NCBI GenBank assembly: GCA_934196725.1
Contig: CAKPWR010000003.1
Location: forward strand, 7,608 to 71,607
Direction: 5' to 3'
Length of the DNA stretch: 64,000 nucleotides
Source: an uncultured Prevotella sp.
GTDB lineage: Bacteria > Bacteroidota > Bacteroidia > Bacteroidales > Bacteroidaceae
The notes beneath the pieces were generated by a model that was not told the origin of the DNA, did not search any database, and saw only the letters and a list, made by a program, of their open reading frames with translations. Of the stretch, positions 15,576 to 24,033 are shown in pieces (the first letter of the stretch is position 1; every line of letters begins with the position of its first letter). Both the position numbers and the translations under genes were made by a program.

Positions 15576-16640
15576 TTAGATTTGTGTTCTGCGGTAGAAG
15601 TCTACGTTCTCCTTCATCAGCAGCTCGATAGGCATGTAGTTCACGGTGGTTACCTTCTTCTTCAGCACGATGGCCTGAAAGAGGGTGTCTACACAGTAGT
15701 AACCCTGCATGTAGGCGTGCTGTGCGATGAGGAACGAGATGCTTCCCTCGCGCAGACAGTGGGCGTTCTTCTCCACCATATCATAGCCCATGATCTGAAC
15801 ATCGCGGCGATTGGTCTTCAGGATGAAGTCGCCCACGATATGCGCCTTCGATGTCATGGTGATGCAGTGATGCGTGTCCGGATGCTCAGCAAAGTATTTC
15901 TCCAGCATCTTCACGTATTCGTTTCGGGTTCCGTTGAGCGGCAGGTCGAGTACCTTGATTTCCACCTGTGGGAAGTGGTCGTGCATGTAGTGGCGGAATC
16001 CCACCTCTCGGTTGTCCTGCTGCTTACTTACAACCTTTCCGTCCTTGGTCTGCCTCATCAGCATGATTTCCTTTTCGCCGTTGGCAATCATCATCAGCAT
16101 CTTTGCCGAGAAGAATCCGGAGCAGAAAGAATCCTGGCCGTAGAATGAAAGCGGACGCAGATCGGGCATGTATGAGTCGAGGAGGATGAAGGGGATGCTT
16201 TTATGGTGCAGCTGTTCGGTCAACTCGCGTGTTACGGCGAGCGAAGACGGAACCACGATGACGCCTTCAGGCAGTGCATCTAGTATTTCTTCCGACATTT
16301 CCCGGAAGGAATCCTCGTTTGAACGCTCGTAGAATCTGATTTCTACATTGATATGAAAATCACGTCGAGTCTCTTCACACTTCTTCGCACCTTCCTCAAT
16401 CTCCTCCCAGTAAGCTTCCGATTCGTGCTTAGGGATAAGAAGATAGAAGGTATACGATTTGTTGTACGCCAATGCACTGGCGTACATGTTTGGCTGATAA
16501 TTCATCTCCTTCAGCGCCTTCTCCACCTTTTCACGGGCAGTCTTGGATACGTTAGGGCGCTCATGAAGAACTCTGTCAACCGTACCGACGGATACGCCTG
16601 CTCTTTCAGCGATATCCTTGATTCTGATTTTTTCGGCCAT
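15576..16640 (-). CDS. LacI-family transcriptional regulator
   Basis: DNA-binding regulator of 354 residues from ATG 16640. The helix-turn-helix (residues 5-55: IRIKDIAERAGVSVGTVDRVLHERPNVS) and hinge (EKALKEMNYQPN) are standard. The rest is a periplasmic-binding-protein-like sensor domain (ALAYNKSYTFYLLIPKHESEAYW onward). A longer reading from 16715 adds 25 residues absent from the family. It sits between uxaA and kdgK and most likely controls both arms of the hexuronate genes, with a pathway intermediate as inducer; this follows from position, not from residues. Confidence 0.92.
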   Translation of the reverse strand: MAEKIRIKDIAERAGVSVGTVDRVLHERPNVSKTAREKVEKALKEMNYQPNMYASALAYNKSYTFYLLIPKHESEAYWEEIEEGAKKCEETRRDFHINVEIRFYERSNEDSFREMSEEILDALPEGVIVVPSSLAVTRELTEQLHHKSIPFILLDSYMPDLRPLSFYGQDSFCSGFFSAKMLMMIANGEKEIMLMRQTKDGKVVSKQQDNREVGFRHYMHDHFPQVEIKVLDLPLNGTRNEYVKMLEKYFAEHPDTHHCITMTSKAHIVGDFILKTNRRDVQIMGYDMVEKNAHCLREGSISFLIAQHAYMQGYYCVDTLFQAIVLKKKVTTVNYMPIELLMKENVDFYRRTQI

Positions 16641-16732
16641 TGTTTTAAGTATTTTATTTTTGAGGGAAATTCGCGCGTACATTAATATATATGAACGACT
16701 GTGTATTCCCAACAATTAATTATTGAATCAAA

Positions 16733-16830
16733 GCAGGTGTGTGCGACCACAGTTCATGCTTTCGGGCACAAATATACAATAAAAAAATGAATTGTGCGAA
16801 TGCACAGCTGTTTTTTTGCACAAAAATCAA
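16733..16830. promoter_or_regulatory. Candidate LacI-type operators in the lacI-kdgK gap
   Basis: TGTGCGAATGCACA at 16793-16806 is a perfect inverted repeat (TGTGC/GCACA). A related TGTGCGACCACA lies at 16740-16751, and single half sites GGGCACAAAT and TTTGCACAAA flank them. These sit in the 389-bp gap between the divergent lacI and kdgK genes, which holds no gene. Binding by the adjacent LacI protein is inferred. Confidence 0.5.
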
Positions 16831-16888
16831 AAAAAAGTCTTGAAAAAGGGAAAAATGAGGCTAAAAATGAAAAAAAATCCCTTTTTAT

Positions 16889-16919
16889 TTCGTTATTCGG
16901 GAAATTATGGTTATTTTTG
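16889..16919 (+). promoter_or_regulatory. kdgK-eda promoter
   Basis: TTCG (16889-16892), 19 bp, TATTTTTG (16912-16919). The -7 box is perfect and the -33 box has one mismatch. The leader to the kdgK ATG would be about 100 nt and A-rich. Confidence 0.6.
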
Positions 16920-17029
16920 CCAACGATATGAGATGATGCCTTAAAACATTGTCAAAATCATGTAATGATGAGTTCATAGAATTGTCAATTACAAACAAAC
17001 ATAAAAACAATTAATTAAAACTATCAACA

Positions 17030-18052
17030 ATGGCAAAAATTGTAACATTAGGTGAAATTATGCTTCGTTTGTCACCAGAAGGTAACGAGCGTTTCATTCA
17101 GAGTGAATCATTCCGCATCATCCCTGGTGGTGGTGAGGCTAACGTAGCTGTCAGCGTGGCTAACTATGGTCATGAGGCTTACTTCGTATCTAAGTTGCCA
17201 AAGCACGAGATTGGTCAGATTGCCCTGAATGCTCTCCGTCGCTATGGTGTGAACACAGATTTCATCGCTCGTGGTGGCGACCGTGTAGGTCTTTACTATG
17301 CTGAGACTGGTGCTTCTATGCGCCCATCAAAGGTTATCTACGACCGTGCTCACAGCGCTATCGCAGAGGCTGATGCTGCAGATTTCAATTTCGATAAGAT
17401 CATGGAGGGTGCTCAGTGGTTCCACTGGAGCGGTATTACTCCTGCTATCAGCGACAAGGCTGCTGAGTTGACCAAGTTGGCTTGTGAGGCTGCTAAGCGT
17501 CATGGTGTAACTGTTTCTGTTGACCTCAACTTCCGCAAGAAGCTCTGGACTTCAGAGAAGGCTATCTCTGTTATGCGTCCTTTGATGAAGTACGTTGACG
17601 TTTGCATCGGTAATGAGGAAGATGCTCAGCTCTGCCTGGGCTTCAAGCCAGATGCTGACGTAGAGGGCGGCAAGACAGATGCTGAGGGTTACTACGGCAT
17701 CTTCCAGGGTATGATGAAGGAGTTCGGATTCAAGTATGTTGTTTCTACTCTCCGCGAGTCTCTCTCTGCTACACACAACGGCTGGAAGGCTCTTATTTAT
17801 GATGGTAAGGAGTTCTATCAGAGCAAGCACTACGATATCAACCCTATCATCGACCGCGTAGGTGGTGGTGACTCTTTCTCTGGTGGTTTGATCCACGGTC
17901 TCTTGACTAAGGAGACTCAGGCTGAGGCTTTGGAGTTTGCTGTTGCTGCTTCTGCATTGAAGCACACTATCCCTGGTGACTTCAACCTCGTTTCTGCTGA
18001 TGAGGTAGAGAGTCTTGCTGGCGGTAACGCTAATGGTCGCGTTCAGCGATAA
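17030..18052 (+). CDS. kdgK: 2-dehydro-3-deoxygluconokinase (KDG kinase), PfkB family
   Basis: Phosphorylates 2-keto-3-deoxygluconate with ATP to give KDPG, the step after altronate dehydratase. The 340 residues show the PfkB/ribokinase fold: TLGEIMLRLSPEG at the start, the substrate lid and sugar site GGGEANVAVSVANYG, VSVDLNFRKKLW, and the C-terminal catalytic signature RVGGGDSFSGGLIHGLL, with the catalytic Asp at about residue 281. Codon choice is highly biased, as in well-expressed genes. It is the first gene downstream of the promoter at 16889 and is followed by eda. Confidence 0.95.
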   Translation: MAKIVTLGEIMLRLSPEGNERFIQSESFRIIPGGGEANVAVSVANYGHEAYFVSKLPKHEIGQIALNALRRYGVNTDFIARGGDRVGLYYAETGASMRPSKVIYDRAHSAIAEADAADFNFDKIMEGAQWFHWSGITPAISDKAAELTKLACEAAKRHGVTVSVDLNFRKKLWTSEKAISVMRPLMKYVDVCIGNEEDAQLCLGFKPDADVEGGKTDAEGYYGIFQGMMKEFGFKYVVSTLRESLSATHNGWKALIYDGKEFYQSKHYDINPIIDRVGGGDSFSGGLIHGLLTKETQAEALEFAVAASALKHTIPGDFNLVSADEVESLAGGNANGRVQR

Positions 18053-18136
18053 ATGAAGTGAAGACGGAAGAGTGAAAAATTCATTTGCTCTTCCTAATTT
18101 AACATTTAACACTTAACATTTAATATTAAAATAAAA
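18053..18136 (+). promoter_or_regulatory. kdgK-eda spacer with small hairpin
   Basis: GGAAGAG (18066-18072) can pair with CTCTTCC (18088-18094), followed by short TAACATTTAACACTTAACATT repeats. It may tune the ratio of the two enzymes or merely stabilise the message; there is no strong T-run, so it is not called a terminator. Confidence 0.35.
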
Positions 18137-18808
18137 ATGGCAAAGTTTAGCAAAATGCAGGTCATGGCAGCCATGAAAGAGACTGGTATGGTTCCTGTAT
18201 TCTTCAATAAGGACGTTGAAATCTGCAAGAACGTAATCAAGGCTTGCTATGAGGGTGGCGTTCGTGTATTCGAGTTTACTAACCGTGGTGACTTCGCTCA
18301 CGAGATTTTCGGTGAGTTGGTAAAGTGGGCTGATAAGGCTTGCCCTGAGATGATCTTGGGTGCTGGTACAGTTGTTGATGCTGGTACTGCTTCTCTCTAT
18401 CTCCAGTTGGGTGCTAACTTCATCGTAGGTCCTAACTTCAACCCTGAGATTGCACCTGTCTGCAACCGTCGCTTGGTTCCATATTCACCAGGTTGTGGTT
18501 CAGTTACAGAGATCAACAACGCTCAGGCTGCTGGTTGCGATGTAACTAAGGTGTTCCCTGCTGGTAATGTGGGTGGTCCTTCATTCGTCAAGAATGTGAT
18601 GGCACCATTGCGTTGGAGCAACATCATGGTAACAGGTGCCGTAGAGCCAACAGAGGAGAATCTTACTCCTTGGATCAAGGCTGGCGTTCTCTGCGTAGGT
18701 ATGGGTTCTAAGCTCTTCCCTAAGGAGACTGTTGCTGCTGGCGACTGGGCTGCTATCACAGCTAAGTGCCAGGAAGCTCTTGGCTATATTGCCAAGGCTC
18801 GCGCTTAA
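18137..18808 (+). CDS. eda: KDPG aldolase (bifunctional 4-hydroxy-2-oxoglutarate/KDPG aldolase family)
   Basis: Splits 2-keto-3-deoxy-6-phosphogluconate into pyruvate and glyceraldehyde 3-phosphate, ending hexuronate catabolism. The 223 residues have the class I aldolase layout: [11 protein letters not shown] with the catalytic Glu46, the phosphate site [11 protein letters not shown], and the Schiff-base Lys138 in [13 protein letters not shown]. It lies 84 bp after kdgK. The sensor kinase gene begins only 34 bp further on, with no terminator visible, so transcription may continue into the signalling genes. Confidence 0.95.
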   Translation: MAKFSKMQVMAAMKETGMVPVFFNKDVEICKNVIKACYEGGVRVFEFTNRGDFAHEIFGELVKWADKACPEMILGAGTVVDAGTASLYLQLGANFIVGPNFNPEIAPVCNRRLVPYSPGCGSVTEINNAQAAGCDVTKVFPAGNVGGPSFVKNVMAPLRWSNIMVTGAVEPTEENLTPWIKAGVLCVGMGSKLFPKETVAAGDWAAITAKCQEALGYIAKARA

Positions 18809-18842
18809 TTTTTGATCTTCGTTTTTAAAAGTTATTGTTTTT

Positions 18843-21800
18843 ATGCTTATGCATAAAAAAAAATGTCATCTTTATTGCGTCGTCATCAACCTTGTGGTGG
18901 TGGCGGCGCTTTTCTTTTCAGCTTGTTCGCCTGCCCATCAGCATGAGGTGGATAAGTTGAACAGTCAATCCTATGCTCTTCACTATCGCAACCTCGACTC
19001 TACCAAAGTGCTGGCAAAGAGAGCTTTGGCTCTTTCTGACGATTATCCTACCGGTTATGCTGAGGCTTGCAACAACCTTGCCTTCGTGGCTATTGCCAAG
19101 ATGGATTACAAGCTTGCCAAACTGTGGCTCAACCACGTGGAAGAACGCAGCGATAACCAGATAGAACTCCTTATTGCAGACGTCCAGAACATGCGACTTT
19201 GTCAGCGGGAAGCCCGCAACAAGGATTTCTATGCCTATCGCGAGAAAGCGATGCGCCGCCTTCGCAGAATAGGCGAGGAGACCGATAACCTGCCTTCCCG
19301 TGAGTATCAGCGTGCCGTTTATGCCCAGTCAGAGTTTGCGGTTGTGGCTTCCACCTATTTCTATTATGTGCAGTTGGAGAAGCCGATGATGCAAGCCCTG
19401 AACCAGATAGATCCTGACGCCTTGGAGCAGGATACAGCCCAGTATCTGAACTATCTTTACAATTTCGGTGCAGGTGGGGCGATAACCCACGGTACTCAGC
19501 GCGAGATTCTGCAGGCAGAATTCGATATGCTCATCAGATGCTACATGCTGGCGAGCGGTCCTAATCCTTATCCTTACTGGCAGGCGAATGCCCTGCAGGC
19601 TATCAGCGAACATATCCAGGACGAAGACAACCGGGAGTTCCTCATCAGGAACAACCTGCCTGCCTTCCAGTATCTCAACATCGAGCAGATGCCTGCCAAC
19701 CTGCTTGCCGGCAACTTTGCCCAGCGGGCGCTCAATCTCTTCAGCAGCTATGGCGATGTTTACCAGACGGCAGGTGCCCATCGTACCCTTGCCGAGTGCT
19801 ATTGGCAAATCAGGGATTACCGGTCGTCGCTCGACTGCCTGAACCATGCGCTCAATGACAACAAGGCTATCTTCCAGGCGCCCGACCTCGTGGCTTCCAT
19901 CCGTGAGCAGATGAGTCTGGCTTATTCCGCACTCGACGACAAGGTGAAGAGCGACTACAACCGCAACGCCTATCTCGACCTGCAGGAGTCTTCCCGACAA
20001 GACCGCCAGCTCGAAGCCCGTGCTGCCCAGCTCGACGATATCGCCACGATTCTCAATGTCATGATCATCGCCGTGATAGTCCTGATTGTCCTTGCCGTCA
20101 TCCTGCTCTATGTCTTCGACTATATGAAGCGCAAGAAAGCAAAGGAGGAATCAACGGATGAACTGCTTAAACCTCTGCATGAACGGATGGAACTTAATGC
20201 TCAGAAACATAAGGAATTCCTTGAAAAGTTTGAAGAGGAAAAGGAACGCCACATGGAATTGACGATGAGGGTAACCACCAACAAGGAACGCAATGTGGAG
20301 CAGCGCACCAAAGTGGAGTTTGCCAACTCAAATCTTTCATATATAAACCGTATGCTGAACGAGGTAACCCGACTCTGCAAGGGTGGCGAAACGGAGAAGG
20401 TAAGGAAAGAACGCTACCAGTACATGCTGGAACTAGTAGATGTTATTGAAGGTTATAACAGTACCTTGACACGATGGATTCAGATGAAGCAGGGAATGCT
20501 GAGCCTCCGCATCGAGAGCTTCTCCCTGCAGCAGCTATTCGACATCGTGGAGAAGGGAAAGACGAGTTTCCAGATGAAGGGCATCAGGCTCGTGGTGAAG
20601 CCGACGGATGCCGTTTTGAAAGCCGACCGTGCCCTGACGCTCTTCATGATCAATACGGTTGCCGACAATGCCAGGAAGTTTACTCCTGCCGGTGGCGAGG
20701 TGGTCGTCGAGGCTCAGGTCAAGAAAGAGGATAAGTATGTGGAGATTTCCATCACAGACAACGGAAAGGGTATGGACGAGGAACAGCTGGCTCATGTTTT
20801 CGACCGCACCTATACCGGCGGACATGGTTTCGGACTCATCAACTGCAAGGGAATCATCGAGAAATACAAGAAGACGAGCCGTATGTTTGACAAATGCGAT
20901 ATTTCTGTACAAAGCGAGGTTGGCAAGGGCAGTCGTTTTGCCTTCCGCCTTCCTGCGGGTCGTATGCTCCTGCTGTCTTTGCTCATAGCCCTGTTCTCCT
21001 GTCTTCCTTCTGGCAGCGCCTGGGCGAAGATGCAGAAATCTCCGGGCGTTCATCATCAGCATAAGCGAACAGCCGTAAGGAAGCCGCTCAATCTGCAGCG
21101 AGCCGACCAGTTTGCCGACAGCGCCTATTTCAGCAATGTCAACGGTCATTACGAGCGCACGCTTGCCTTCGCCGATTCCGCCAGGGAGTATCTCAACCGC
21201 CATTATCGCTCGCTCCGTCCTAAGGGCCCCTTCCTGATGGTGAAGTTTCCGAAGTCGGGAGCCATAGCCGAATTGCAGTGGCTCAGAGACAGTCTGCCTA
21301 CCGACTACAACGTGATTCTCGACATCCGCAACGAGAGTGCCGTGGCAGCCCTGGCGCTCCACCGGTGGGACCTGTATGCCAGCAACAACAAGGTCTACAC
21401 CCAGCTCTTCAGGGAGATGAGTGCCGACAATACGCTGGATGAATACGTGCGCACGATGGAGATTTCCAAGAACTCCAAGAATGTGGCGGTGGTGCTCCTG
21501 ATACTCCTCTTGCTGCAGCTGCCGCTGGCCTATTACCTTTTGTATTATCGCCACATCCTGCGCTATCGCTTCGCCGTAGACAAGGTGAATACCATCAATC
21601 AGATTCTGCTCAGCAGCAGCTCTGACAAGGAAAAGCTGCAGCGAATCAGCGAGATTTGGGATGAGAAGACCAGCCGTAGAGCCAACAGTGAACAGCTCAA
21701 CGAGGTGGTGGTGCGCATCGAGAAAACGCTGAACGACGGTATGGCAGATGTACGGAAAGACTACAGCAGACTGGAACTGCTGGAAGACGAAATCCATCGC

Positions 21801-22436
21801 ACGGAATACGAGGGCGACAAGCTTTATGTTGCCAATCAGGTGCTCGACAACTGTCTCTCCGCCCTGAAACATGAAACAATGTATTATCCGTCGCGTATCC
21901 GACAGCTCATCGAAACCAATCCCGAAGATGTGGAGTCGCTTTGCGAGCTGATAGAGTATTACAAATCGGTATATACCATGCTGAGTACGCAGGCGATGGA
22001 GCAGGCGAAGGGCATGGTAAGGCTGGATTACCATCTGCTGGAGCGTCTTTTCGAAATTCTGATAGGCAATACGAAGAAGTGCGACATCAGAATCGCGACA
22101 ACTGCTGGAAATCCTTATGCCGATGTGTCGGTGAAGCAGTATGAATCGCCTTACGATTCCCGGCAGATCAACGATTTCTTTTCATCTACTACGGTGGATG
22201 TCAATTATCTCGTAGCGAGACAGATAGCCAGAGAGGTTGGCGATATTACCAACTTGCGCGGCTGCGGTCTCAGTTCCGCTGGCTGCTCTGACGGCAGTGC
22301 CATCATCACGGTTGTCTTGCCCGTAGCGGTCGTTAAGAAAATTGACTTCGAGGGCTTGAAGGAAAGATGGAAACCTAAGGTTGAAATAGAAATAACGGAA
22401 GTTCAGCATGAGAAATCTCAAGCTGGAATTGAATAG
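18843..22436 (+). CDS. Very large membrane sensor with two kinase-like modules (DUF5112/DUF5113 type)
   Basis: Protein of 1197 residues. A lipobox-like start (FFSACSP, Cys28) leads into TPR-like helices (about 40-390) and a membrane segment near 402-426. A coiled coil and an HATPase domain follow: N-box NTVADNARKF near 603, G1 DNGKGMDEE near 639, G2 GHGFGLINCKG near 660. A second export-like hydrophobic stretch starts near 706, then an outer domain, a second membrane segment near 880-900, and a module with a phosphoacceptor-like His1010 in LKHETMYYPSRI but only a decayed ATP site. From memory this layout matches DUF5112/DUF5113 proteins. The first module has no His at the expected place. ATG 18849 is an alternative start. 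The response regulator follows 24 bp on. Confidence 0.8.
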   Translation: MLMHKKKCHLYCVVINLVVVAALFFSACSPAHQHEVDKLNSQSYALHYRNLDSTKVLAKRALALSDDYPTGYAEACNNLAFVAIAKMDYKLAKLWLNHVEERSDNQIELLIADVQNMRLCQREARNKDFYAYREKAMRRLRRIGEETDNLPSREYQRAVYAQSEFAVVASTYFYYVQLEKPMMQALNQIDPDALEQDTAQYLNYLYNFGAGGAITHGTQREILQAEFDMLIRCYMLASGPNPYPYWQANALQAISEHIQDEDNREFLIRNNLPAFQYLNIEQMPANLLAGNFAQRALNLFSSYGDVYQTAGAHRTLAECYWQIRDYRSSLDCLNHALNDNKAIFQAPDLVASIREQMSLAYSALDDKVKSDYNRNAYLDLQESSRQDRQLEARAAQLDDIATILNVMIIAVIVLIVLAVILLYVFDYMKRKKAKEESTDELLKPLHERMELNAQKHKEFLEKFEEEKERHMELTMRVTTNKERNVEQRTKVEFANSNLSYINRMLNEVTRLCKGGETEKVRKERYQYMLELVDVIEGYNSTLTRWIQMKQGMLSLRIESFSLQQLFDIVEKGKTSFQMKGIRLVVKPTDAVLKADRALTLFMINTVADNARKFTPAGGEVVVEAQVKKEDKYVEISITDNGKGMDEEQLAHVFDRTYTGGHGFGLINCKGIIEKYKKTSRMFDKCDISVQSEVGKGSRFAFRLPAGRMLLLSLLIALFSCLPSGSAWAKMQKSPGVHHQHKRTAVRKPLNLQRADQFADSAYFSNVNGHYERTLAFADSAREYLNRHYRSLRPKGPFLMVKFPKSGAIAELQWLRDSLPTDYNVILDIRNESAVAALALHRWDLYASNNKVYTQLFREMSADNTLDEYVRTMEISKNSKNVAVVLLILLLLQLPLAYYLLYYRHILRYRFAVDKVNTINQILLSSSSDKEKLQRISEIWDEKTSRRANSEQLNEVVVRIEKTLNDGMADVRKDYSRLELLEDEIHRTEYEGDKLYVANQVLDNCLSALKHETMYYPSRIRQLIETNPEDVESLCELIEYYKSVYTMLSTQAMEQAKGMVRLDYHLLERLFEILIGNTKKCDIRIATTAGNPYADVSVKQYESPYDSRQINDFFSSTTVDVNYLVARQIAREVGDITNLRGCGLSSAGCSDGSAIITVVLPVAVVKKIDFEGLKERWKPKVEIEITEVQHEKSQAGIE

Positions 22437-22460
22437 AAAATTAAAAAATAGAATTGAGAT

Positions 22461-23186
22461 ATGGAGAATTTTAAAGTGATTATAGTAGAAGATGTGCCAC
22501 TGGAGCTGAAAGGTACCGAGGGCATCTTCAAGACCGACATTCCTGAGGCAGAAATCATTGGAACTGCCGAAAACGAACCTGCTTACTGGCGACTTATCAA
22601 GGCGCAGAAGCCCGACCTCGTGCTGCTCGATCTGGGATTGGGCGGTTCTACCACCATTGGTGTGGAAATCTGCCGCAGCACCAAGCAGCAGTATCCCGAC
22701 GTGAAGGTGCTCATCTTTACGGGCGAGATTCTCAACGAGAAGCTGTGGGTGGATGCGCTGGATGCCGGATGCGACGGCATTATCTTAAAGAGTGGCGAAC
22801 TGCTTACCCGTGGTGATGTGGCAAGCTGCATGGGCGGCAAGAAGATGGTGTTCAACCAGCCTATCCTGAAGAAGATTATCGAGCGCTTCAAGAAGAGCGT
22901 GAACAGCGAACTGATGCGTCAGGAGGCTCTCATCAATTACGAGATCGATGAGTATGACGAGCGTTTCCTGCGCCATCTTGCCCTGGGTTACACCAAGGAG
23001 CAGATTACCGGTCTGCGCGGTATGCCTTTCGGTGTGAAGAGCCTGGAGAAGCGTCAGAACGAACTGGTTCAGAAGCTGTTTCCTGACGGTAACAACGGCA
23101 ATAGCGTGAATGCCACCCGACTGGTGGTAAGAGCCTGCGAACTGCGCATCCTGGATATTGATAATCTCGTGGCTGACGAGGATTAG
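22461..23186 (+). CDS. Response regulator with LuxR-like output (DUF5932 type)
   Basis: Protein of 241 residues. The receiver domain has the acidic pair in VIIVEDVP, phosphoacceptor Asp57 in PDLVLLDLGLGG, the conserved Thr in VLIFTGE and Lys in GIILKSGE. The C-terminal ~75 residues (DERFLRHLALGYTKEQITGL through KSLEKRQNELVQKLF to LVVRACELRILD) follow the pattern of LuxR/NarL helix-turn-helix output domains in divergent form; I recall the family as DUF5932. It is almost certainly the partner of the upstream kinase because the genes are 24 bp apart on the same strand. Target genes are unknown; the hexuronate genes upstream are the obvious candidates. Confidence 0.87.
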   Translation: MENFKVIIVEDVPLELKGTEGIFKTDIPEAEIIGTAENEPAYWRLIKAQKPDLVLLDLGLGGSTTIGVEICRSTKQQYPDVKVLIFTGEILNEKLWVDALDAGCDGIILKSGELLTRGDVASCMGGKKMVFNQPILKKIIERFKKSVNSELMRQEALINYEIDEYDERFLRHLALGYTKEQITGLRGMPFGVKSLEKRQNELVQKLFPDGNNGNSVNATRLVVRACELRILDIDNLVADED

Positions 23187-23205
23187 GATGAGAATGGAAT
23201 AGGGT

Positions 23206-23820
23206 ATGAGGAATAGAATATCGATTTATCGGAAGTTGACCCGTTGGGGGGCATGGCTGGCTAGCGGTCTACTGTCGGCTCAATGCATCCTGGTGCTGGT
23301 ATCGTGGCTGGAGACGGCTGCGATGCCGGAAACCTTTCCGCGCACGCTGCTCAATGCCGAGGGCATCCGCTGGTTATTTGGCAGGTTTACTGAGAATCTG
23401 ATGCAGCCGATGTTGGTATGGCTTCTGCTGCTCTGCATCTCGCTGGGTGCATTGTACAGGAGCGGTCTGCTCTGTTTCAATCGCCGGGAATATCGCCAGC
23501 GAGTAGCCGTGCGTGTGGTGTTTTTTGAGCTTCTGCTGTTCGTTTTCGTGATGGTTTGTCTCACGATGGTTCCCCATGCGATATTGTTGAACGTGATGGG
23601 TGGCATGCTTGGCAGCAGTTTCACGAAGAGTCTTCTGCCGTACATCTGTTTTGCGGTTTTGGTGATGAGCCTCACCTTTGGTGTGGTAAGCAACCGTTTC
23701 CGTTCGCTCACGGAGGTTTATGAGGCGTCCTATTTCGGTATCCGCGTCTTTGCCCCTCTCTATCTTCTCTACGTCCTCGCCGTTCAGCTCTACAGCTCCC
23801 TTGTTTATCTTTATTTTTAA
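23206..23820 (+). CDS. Hypothetical membrane protein, about five transmembrane segments
   Basis: Protein of 204 residues with hydrophobic stretches near 14-34, 66-86, 104-126, 142-160 and 178-200, and basic loops between them (RREYRQRVAVR). No family recognised. It starts 19 bp after the response regulator and closes the plus-strand run kdgK, eda, kinase, regulator. It may be a target or accessory of the two-component pair; nothing in the residues confirms this. Confidence 0.7.
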   Translation: MRNRISIYRKLTRWGAWLASGLLSAQCILVLVSWLETAAMPETFPRTLLNAEGIRWLFGRFTENLMQPMLVWLLLLCISLGALYRSGLLCFNRREYRQRVAVRVVFFELLLFVFVMVCLTMVPHAILLNVMGGMLGSSFTKSLLPYICFAVLVMSLTFGVVSNRFRSLTEVYEASYFGIRVFAPLYLLYVLAVQLYSSLVYLYF

Positions 23821-23881
23821 CGGACGCGGCTTCTTCGTCATCAGTCCATTTTTCTTGAGCCACATTTGAACATTCCGTCTG

Positions 23882-23988
23882 TGAGATATAAAAATATCTC
23901 CGTGCAATATTAAAATATCTCTGAGAGATAAAATAATATCTCAGTGAGATAAATTAATATTTCTCGGAGATATGCAGTTATCTCTCTA
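23882..23988. repeat. AT-rich GAGATA/TATCTC palindrome cluster
   Basis: Alternating copies of GAGATA and TATCTC (for example GAGATAAAATAATATCTC and GAGATATAAAAATATCTC) can form several small hairpins. It lies between convergent genes. Related words AAAAATATCTCC and GAGATAAAAT occur again at 45546-45625. Confidence 0.7.
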
Positions 23989-24033
23989 ATTTTTCCCTAA
24001 TTTCCTTTAACTTCCCCATATTCGAAAGTACCG

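Noticed and set aside
20535-22034. A 499-codon open frame antisense to the sensor kinase gene.
   Set aside because: Codon bias and domain motifs support the plus-strand kinase throughout this stretch; the antisense product shows no recognisable domain.
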